Of a stretch of 64,000 nucleotides of DNA, positions 59,274 through 64,000 are shown one piece after another. A program made the position numbers and the translations under genes. Location: the NCBI RefSeq assembly GCF_009823805.1, contig NZ_WUEK01000012.1, positions 113,522-177,521 on the forward strand, given 5' to 3'. Every line of letters starts with the position of its first letter. Position 1 is the first letter of the stretch. The notes beneath the pieces were generated by a model. It was given only the letters and a program-made list of their open reading frames with translations. It did no database searches and was not told where the DNA came from. The stretch comes from Nocardioides flavescens. GTDB taxonomy: Bacteria > Actinomycetota > Actinomycetes > Propionibacteriales > Nocardioidaceae.

Positions 59274-60893
59274 ATGACTGACCTGACAGAGCGCCAGGCG
59301 GAACCCACGGCCGGGGCCGACGCCGAGGCCACGCCGGTGGACCGGGTGGTCTTCGGCGTCGCCGCGGCACTCGCGGTCGCGGTCGTCGCGGCGGGTGCGG
59401 TGTGGCCCGAGCGGTTCGCCACGGGCAGCAACGAGGCCCTCGGTTGGGTGACGGGCAACTTCGGCTGGCTGTTCGTGCTGACCAGCGCGGGGTTCGTGGT
59501 GTTCGCGGCCTACCTGGCGCTCACCCGCTACGGCAACATCAAGCTCGGGCCCGACGACTCCGAGCCGGAGTTCTCGACGTTCTCCTGGGTGTCGATGATG
59601 TTCGCGACCGGCATGGGCATCGGGCTGATGTTCTGGGGCGTCGCCGAGCCGCTGACGCACTTCAACTCCCCGCCGCTGGGCCGCGGCGAGGGCGGGACGC
59701 CGCAGGCCGCCGAGTCGGCGATGCAGTACGCCTTCTTCCACTGGGGCTTCCACCCCTGGGCGACGTACGCCGTGACCGGGCTGGCGATCGGCTACTTCGC
59801 CTACCGCAAGGGCTACGGCAACCTCATCTCCGCGACGTTCCGCCCGCTGCTCGGCGAGCGCGCCGGGCAGGCGCCCGGCAAGGCGATCGACGTGATCGCG
59901 ATCTTCGCGACGCTGTTCGGATCGGCGACCTCGCTGGGGCTGGGCGCGCTGCAGATCACCGGCGGCATCGACGACGTCTTCGGCCGCGGCAGCGGCAGCA
60001 AGGTGCTCGCGGTCGCCGTCATCGCCGTGCTGACCGCCTGCTTCGTGCTCTCCGCCGTCTCGGGCGTCGAGCGCGGCATCAAGTGGCTCTCCAACGCCAA
60101 CGCGATCGCCGCCGTGCTGCTGGTCTTCTTCCTCTTCGTGGTCGGCCCGACCGTCTTCATCATGGGCACCTTCACGACCTCGCTGGGCGACTACCTCACC
60201 CACCTGCCGGCGATGTCGTTCAACACCGGCGTCTACGACTCCGCGGCCAGCTCGTGGCTCGGGGACTGGACGATCTTCTACTGGGCGTGGTGGATCAGCT
60301 GGACGCCCTTCGTCGGGATGTTCATCGCGCGGATCTCCAAGGGGCGCACGATCCGCCAGTTCGTCGTCTACGTGATCCTGGTGCCGAGCCTGGTGTCCTT
60401 CGTGTGGTTCTCGATCCTCGGCGGCTCCGCGATCGACGAGCAGCTCAACCAGGGCTGGTCCCCGCCGACGCTCGACGACGGGTCGATCGCGCTCGAGTCG
60501 TCGTTCTTCGACCTGCTCCGCGAGTACCCCTGGGGCGGCTTCACCGTCGCGCTGGCGGTGTTCCTGGTGGCGATCTTCTTCATCACCGGCGCCGACTCGG
60601 CCTCGATCGTGATGGGTCAGCTCAGCCAAGGCGGCACCGAGGAGCCGCGCCGCTGGCTGCTGGTCTTCTGGGGTGTCGCCACCGGCGCCGTCGCCGCGGT
60701 GCTGCTGTGGGCCGGCGGTCTCGACGCTCTGCAGACGCTCGTCATCCTCGTGGCGGCGCCGTTCATGCTCGTGCTGATCGGCATGTGCGTCTCGCTGCTC
60801 GAGGCTCTGCGCCAGGAGCAGTTCGAGTCGACCCTGCCCCCGCGCGTGCGCCGAGCGGTCGAACACGCCCAGCGCTACTCCGAGGGGCCGTAG
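59274..60893 (+). CDS. BCCT family betaine/choline transporter
   Basis: ATG 59274 gives 539 aa with twelve helices. The BCCT signature is ATGMGIGLMFWGVAEPLTHF, in which the Gly-Met-Gly-Ile-Gly stretch belongs to sodium-coupled betaine carriers. The substrate-site segment is FYWAWWISWTPFVGMFIARISKGRTIRQF. The N-terminal tail is short and acidic. It most likely takes up glycine betaine with Na+. It is not cotranscribed with proX, since a repeat pair and 40 bp separate them. Confidence 0.93.
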   Translation: MTDLTERQAEPTAGADAEATPVDRVVFGVAAALAVAVVAAGAVWPERFATGSNEALGWVTGNFGWLFVLTSAGFVVFAAYLALTRYGNIKLGPDDSEPEFSTFSWVSMMFATGMGIGLMFWGVAEPLTHFNSPPLGRGEGGTPQAAESAMQYAFFHWGFHPWATYAVTGLAIGYFAYRKGYGNLISATFRPLLGERAGQAPGKAIDVIAIFATLFGSATSLGLGALQITGGIDDVFGRGSGSKVLAVAVIAVLTACFVLSAVSGVERGIKWLSNANAIAAVLLVFFLFVVGPTVFIMGTFTTSLGDYLTHLPAMSFNTGVYDSAASSWLGDWTIFYWAWWISWTPFVGMFIARISKGRTIRQFVVYVILVPSLVSFVWFSILGGSAIDEQLNQGWSPPTLDDGSIALESSFFDLLREYPWGGFTVALAVFLVAIFFITGADSASIVMGQLSQGGTEEPRRWLLVFWGVATGAVAAVLLWAGGLDALQTLVILVAAPFMLVLIGMCVSLLEALRQEQFESTLPPRVRRAVEHAQRYSEGP

Positions 60894-60930
60894 GCTGGGG
60901 CCTTCGGGACCGGTCCTGGGGAGGGCTTCA

Positions 60931-62169
60931 ATGGCGAAGCGTGCGCTGGCCTGCGCGGTGGCGGCTGCTGTGCTCGTGCTGCCCGTCGCTTGCTCGTCCG
61001 GCGGGCCGGGTTCGCAGGAGTCGCCGGACTCGAGCACCACCAGCGCATCGCCTCGAGCTGCGACGACGGGCGAGGCGACCGCGCAGGTGGACCACTCCGT
61101 GCCTGCACCCGGACCTCGTACCGCTGGGCTCGTCGCTCCCGCCGACTTCCTGGTCGTCCTCCCGGACACGGCCTCGGACGAGACGGTCGCAGCCGTCGAG
61201 GGCGTCAAGGGCGTCAGCGGAGTGACCGTCATCTCTCTGTCTGAATCGGTCATCGAGAACCGCGCGTTGACGGTCGCCGCTGTCGACCCGGCGACCTACC
61301 GGAGTTTCACCCCGGCTACGGACTCAGGTGCCGACTTTCAGGTGGCCTGGGACCGCGTGGCCGGTGGCGAGGTGGCTCTGAAGAAGAGGCTCCAGGGCCG
61401 ACTGCCGCTGGACTCCGACGACTTCCTGCGCCTCGGTTCCGCTGATGACGCGCCACGCGTGCACGTCGGGGCCTACGTCGACCAGCAGCCGCTCATCGAC
61501 GCCGTCGTCAACGAGACGTGGATCGACACGCTCGGCATGAAGCGCGACAACGCGATGCTCGTGCGCACCGGTGGCACTGCCCCGGACCGGGTGCAGGACC
61601 GCCTGACCGACGTACTCGGCAAGGACGCTGCCGTGACACCGGTCGACAAGGCGTCGCGCATCGGGCTCGACCCCAACACGGCCCAGGTCGCCGTCGTCAC
61701 CGGCACGGTGGCCGACGCGGTCGGCGTGTTCCGCTACACCGTCATCGGCGGCGGGCGGATCGCCCCGGAGCCCGCCTGGGTCTCCTCGCACATCTCCACC
61801 GAGGCCGTCCCGATCCTCGGCTCGATGACCTGCAACACCCTGATGTTCCCGCAGCTCAAGGCGGCCCTGCAGGAGATCGTCGACCGCGGCCTGGCCTCCG
61901 AGATCCACCCCGACGAGTACGCCGGCTGCTACTACCCCCGCTTCATCGCCGGCTCCACCACGCTCTCCAACCACTCCTTCGGCCTCGCCTTCGACATCAA
62001 CGTCCCCGGCAACGGCCGCGGCACTGTCGGCGCGATCAACCGCGACGTCGTCCAGATCTTCAAGGACTGGGGCTTCGACTGGGGTGGCGACTGGAGCTAC
62101 ACCGACCCCATGCACTTCGAGATGGCCCAGATCGTCACCCCCGGCGGCGCCGCCGCCCGCTCCGACTGA
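60931..62169 (+). CDS. Lipoprotein with C-terminal M15 peptidase domain
   Basis: ATG 60931 after GGGGAGGG gives 412 aa. Lipobox LPVACSSGG (Cys at 21), then a Ser/Thr-rich spacer. Residues about 70-270 form an alpha/beta domain (ADFLVVLPDTASDETVAAVEGV, TVAAVDPATYRSFTP, VVTGTVADAVGVFRYTVI) that resembles the periplasmic core domain of MacB/FtsX-type permeases. The C-terminal part is M15C/VanY-like: SNHSFGLAFDINVPGN (His and Asp Zn ligands) and TDPMHFEMAQ (His). It probably cleaves peptidoglycan cross-links. The combination is unusual. Confidence 0.82.
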   Translation: MAKRALACAVAAAVLVLPVACSSGGPGSQESPDSSTTSASPRAATTGEATAQVDHSVPAPGPRTAGLVAPADFLVVLPDTASDETVAAVEGVKGVSGVTVISLSESVIENRALTVAAVDPATYRSFTPATDSGADFQVAWDRVAGGEVALKKRLQGRLPLDSDDFLRLGSADDAPRVHVGAYVDQQPLIDAVVNETWIDTLGMKRDNAMLVRTGGTAPDRVQDRLTDVLGKDAAVTPVDKASRIGLDPNTAQVAVVTGTVADAVGVFRYTVIGGGRIAPEPAWVSSHISTEAVPILGSMTCNTLMFPQLKAALQEIVDRGLASEIHPDEYAGCYYPRFIAGSTTLSNHSFGLAFDINVPGNGRGTVGAINRDVVQIFKDWGFDWGGDWSYTDPMHFEMAQIVTPGGAAARSD

Positions 62170-62179
62170 TCACCGCCAC

Positions 62180-62218
62180 GGTGGTCGAGGAGGTCGTGCA
62201 ACGACCGTCTGGAACCAC
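62180..62218 (-). repeat. REP-like repeat, single degenerate unit
   Basis: GGTGGTCGAGGAGG, stem GGTCGT-GCA-ACGACC, GTCTGGAACCAC. It is the nearest relative of the copy in alkB and lies between the M15 gene and the quinone oxidoreductase. Confidence 0.8.
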
Positions 62219-62237
62219 TGCCGATAGCGTGCTGGGC

Positions 62238-63200
62238 ATGCGCGCGGTCCAGGTCACGTCCCTGTCCGGTCCCGAGCACCTCGAGGTGCGCGACGTCCCC
62301 GAGCCGGTGCCGGGTGAGGACGACGTGCTCATCGAGGTGCACGCGGTGGGGGTGTCGTTCCCCGACCTCCTGCTGAGCCGCGGTGAGTACCAGATGAAGC
62401 CGGAGCCGCCGTTCTCGCTCGGGGTCGACGTGGCGGGCACGGTGGTCAGCGGTCCGGGGTTCGCGCCGGGTGACCGGGTCGCGGCGGTCGGCGGCTGGGG
62501 CGGGGCACAGGAACGCGTGGCGATCCACCGCGACTCGGTGTTCGCGCTCCCCGACGCGCTGTCGTACGCCGAGGGCACGGCGCTGCCGATGAACTACCTC
62601 ACCGCCCAGTTCACTCTCGCGGAGCGCGCCGGGCTGCGCGAGGGCGAGACGGTGCTCGTGCACGGAGCCGCGGGCGGCGTGGGCACCGCGACCATCCAGG
62701 TCGCGAAGGGCTACGGCGCGCGCACGATCGCGGTCGTCAGCAACGAGGAGAAGGGCGAGCTCGCCCGCAGTGCGGGCGCCGACGAGGTCGTGCTGCTCGA
62801 CGGGTTCAAGGACGCCGTCAAGGAGCTGACCGGCGGTCGCGGGGTCGACGTCGTCGTCGACGTCGTCGGCGGCGACGTCTTCACCGACTCGCTGCGCTCC
62901 CTGGCCCCGCAGGGCCGGCTGATGGTGGTCGGGTTCGCGGCCGGCCAGGGCATCCCCGAGGTCAAGGTCAACCGCCTGCTCCTCAACAACGTCGACGTGC
63001 GCGGCGTCGGCTGGGGCGCCTACGCGATGGTGCGCCCGGGCTTCATGCAGCAGCAGTGGGCCGAGCTGGTGCCGATGATCGAGGCGGGCACCATCAAGCC
63101 GCCGGTCGGCGCGACATACGCCTTCGAGGAGTTCGGTCAGGCGCTGCTCGACCTCGACGCGCGCAAGGCGCTCGGCAAGCTCGCCGTCCTCGTGCGCTGA
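62238..63200 (+). CDS. NADPH:quinone oxidoreductase (zeta-crystallin type MDR)
   Basis: ATG 62238 gives 320 aa. No zinc ligands are present. HAVGVSFPDLLLSRGEYQMKPEPPFSLGVDVAGTV, the MNYLTAQFTL region, and LVHGAAGGVGTATIQVAKGYGARTIAV (NADPH loop AAGGVG) match quinone oxidoreductases. The acyl-CoA-like variation GWGAYAMVRPGF is near the C-terminus. It may reduce quinones or enals. The next gene begins 2 bp after the stop. Confidence 0.9.
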   Translation: MRAVQVTSLSGPEHLEVRDVPEPVPGEDDVLIEVHAVGVSFPDLLLSRGEYQMKPEPPFSLGVDVAGTVVSGPGFAPGDRVAAVGGWGGAQERVAIHRDSVFALPDALSYAEGTALPMNYLTAQFTLAERAGLREGETVLVHGAAGGVGTATIQVAKGYGARTIAVVSNEEKGELARSAGADEVVLLDGFKDAVKELTGGRGVDVVVDVVGGDVFTDSLRSLAPQGRLMVVGFAAGQGIPEVKVNRLLLNNVDVRGVGWGAYAMVRPGFMQQQWAELVPMIEAGTIKPPVGATYAFEEFGQALLDLDARKALGKLAVLVR

Positions 63201-63201
63201 G

Positions 63202-63906
63202 GTGCTCGACCTCGCCTGGGGCCCGACCGGCGCCGCCGGGCTCGACGCTGAGACCGTCGTGGTCGTCGACGTGTTGTCGTTCACGACCACCACGACGGTG
63301 GCGGTCGAGCGGGGGCTGCACGTGCTGCCGTTCGGTTGGCACGACGACCGCGCGGCGGCGTACGCCGAGGAGCGGCGCGCCGTGCTGGCGGTCGGCCGGC
63401 TCGAGGCCCGGGAGCGACCGGGACTGCCGTCGCTCAGCCCGGCCGCGATGGCCTCGGTCGTGGCCGAGGCGGGGACGCGGGTGGTGCTGCCGAGTCCCAA
63501 CGGCTCCACCATCAGCGCCCTCGTCGCCGCGCGCGGGCGCACCGTCGTCGCGGCCTGCCTGCGCAACGCCGCGGCGGTGGCCCTGGCCCTGGCCGGTCGT
63601 GACGTGGCCGTGGTCGCCTGCGGCGAGCGCTGGCCCGACGGCACGCTGCGCCCGGCTGTCGAGGACCTGTGGGGAGCCGGCGCCGTGCTGGCCGGGCTCG
63701 CCGCGGCCGGCCACGCCCTGAGCCCCGACGCCCGAGCCGCGGTGGCGGCGTACGACGCGATGCGGCCGGGTGACGTGCACGCCTGCCCGAGCGGGCGCGA
63801 GCTCCTCGACGCCGGCTTCGGCGGCGACGTGGACGTCGCCGCCGAGGTCGGGGTCAGCGAGGTGGTGCCGGTGCTCGGCGCCGAGGGGTTTCGAGACGGT
63901 CGCTAG
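63202..63906 (+). CDS. ComB-like 2-phosphosulfolactate phosphatase family protein
   Basis: GTG 63202 gives 234 aa. ComB-family features: TVVVVDVLSFTTTTTVAVERG, LPSPNGSTISALV, VVAACLRNAAAVA, VACGERWPDGTLRPAVEDLWGAGAVL and ACPSGRELLDAGFGGDVDVAAEV. ComB hydrolyses 2-phosphosulfolactate in coenzyme M synthesis; in actinobacteria its physiological role is unclear. The last residues (GFRDGR) and the TAG stop come from a REP-like repeat unit. Confidence 0.82.
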   Translation: MLDLAWGPTGAAGLDAETVVVVDVLSFTTTTTVAVERGLHVLPFGWHDDRAAAYAEERRAVLAVGRLEARERPGLPSLSPAAMASVVAEAGTRVVLPSPNGSTISALVAARGRTVVAACLRNAAAVALALAGRDVAVVACGERWPDGTLRPAVEDLWGAGAVLAGLAAAGHALSPDARAAVAAYDAMRPGDVHACPSGRELLDAGFGGDVDVAAEVGVSEVVPVLGAEGFRDGR

Positions 63907-63942
63907 CGCGACCTCCTCAACCACCGGGGCCGACGGTCGCTA
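63886..63942 (+). repeat. REP-like repeat and a partial copy
   Basis: Unit 63886-63927 (stem GGTCGC-TAGC-GCGACC, arms GGGTTTCGAGAC and CTCCTCAACCACC). Then 63931-63942 repeats CGACGGTCGCTA, a remnant of a second unit. The TAG in the loop stops the ComB gene, and the remnant supplies the TAG for the minus-strand frame at the window end. Confidence 0.78.
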
Positions 63943-64000
63943 GCTGTTGTGTCCGGGGAGGTTGGGCACGAGGTCGATGGGTGACTTGCCTTTGAGGGCG
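63940..64000 (-). CDS. C-terminal fragment, possibly a transposase/integrase
   Basis: The open minus-strand frame enters the window at 64000 and ends in TAG at 63942-63940. It reads ALKGKSPIDLVPNLPGHNS, 19 residues. The sequence looks like the tail of an IS481/IS3-type integrase-fold transposase, but it is too short for certainty. Its stop codon sits in a remnant of the REP-like repeat. Confidence 0.4.
   Translation of the reverse strand, partial: ALKGKSPIDLVPNLPGHNS

Overview
The window is a stretch of high-GC, GC3-rich chromosome with GTG starts, GTGA/ATGA stop-start overlaps, TANNNT leaderless promoters and a LexA box of the TCGAAC-N4-GTTCGA type. This points to an actinobacterium. Gene content and an interspersed REP-like repeat with GTGGTTTCGAGAC arms suggest Nocardioides or a close Nocardioidaceae relative; that placement is from memory and unverified. 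I found no rRNA, tRNA, CRISPR array or prophage.

Layout. 1-4.85 kb: end of an AEC transporter, a 31-aa ORF behind a LacI-type palindrome, a MATE exporter, an SDR, a nitroreductase and an ACT-domain protein. 4.85-6.43 kb: a translationally coupled minus-strand operon of an MNIO/DUF692 oxidase, a partner-like protein and an 89-aa membrane peptide with a Ser/Gly/Cys tail. This is the best candidate for an undescribed peptide-modification system. 6.5-15.1 kb: glutathione peroxidase, SRPBCC protein, malic enzyme, MMPL exporter with MarR regulator, polyphosphate glucokinase and a DrrAB-like ABC exporter. 15.1-18.7 kb: two overlapping AAA+ NTPases, one with a TPR array, behind a nested palindrome. 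18.7-22.1 kb: an asymmetric heterodimeric ABC transporter with an IdeR-like iron box over a leaderless promoter. 22.2-24.2 kb: an AlkB-rubredoxin fusion and a TetR regulator. 24.2-28.0 kb: two zinc alcohol/formaldehyde dehydrogenases and a LuxR regulator around a shared palindrome. 28-41 kb: mixed genes including a lone SF2 helicase, a collagen-like secreted protein, a frameshifted SOS-boxed 13E12/HNH gene, an MFS exporter, an MTHFR and a 930-aa secreted modular protein.

41-61 kb is a coherent choline/glycine betaine region. BetB, BetA and an OpuA/ProU-type ABC importer form one operon, followed by a BCCT transporter. A divergent corrinoid methyltransfer set (MttB/MtgB-like methyltransferase, corrinoid protein, methyl-THF transferase, RACo-type reactivase, DUF1638 protein, IclR regulator) with PurU could move a betaine methyl group to tetrahydrofolate and release it as formate. 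The MTHFR at 36.6 kb fits the same C1 flow. The window ends with a lipoprotein M15 peptidase, a quinone oxidoreductase, a ComB-like phosphatase and a fragment that may be a transposase C-terminus.

About 16 copies of a ~40-bp hairpin repeat are scattered through the window, alone or in pairs. The hairpin arms differ between copies but remain complementary. Several copies supply stop codons to neighbouring genes, and one lies in frame in the linker of the AlkB-rubredoxin fusion.
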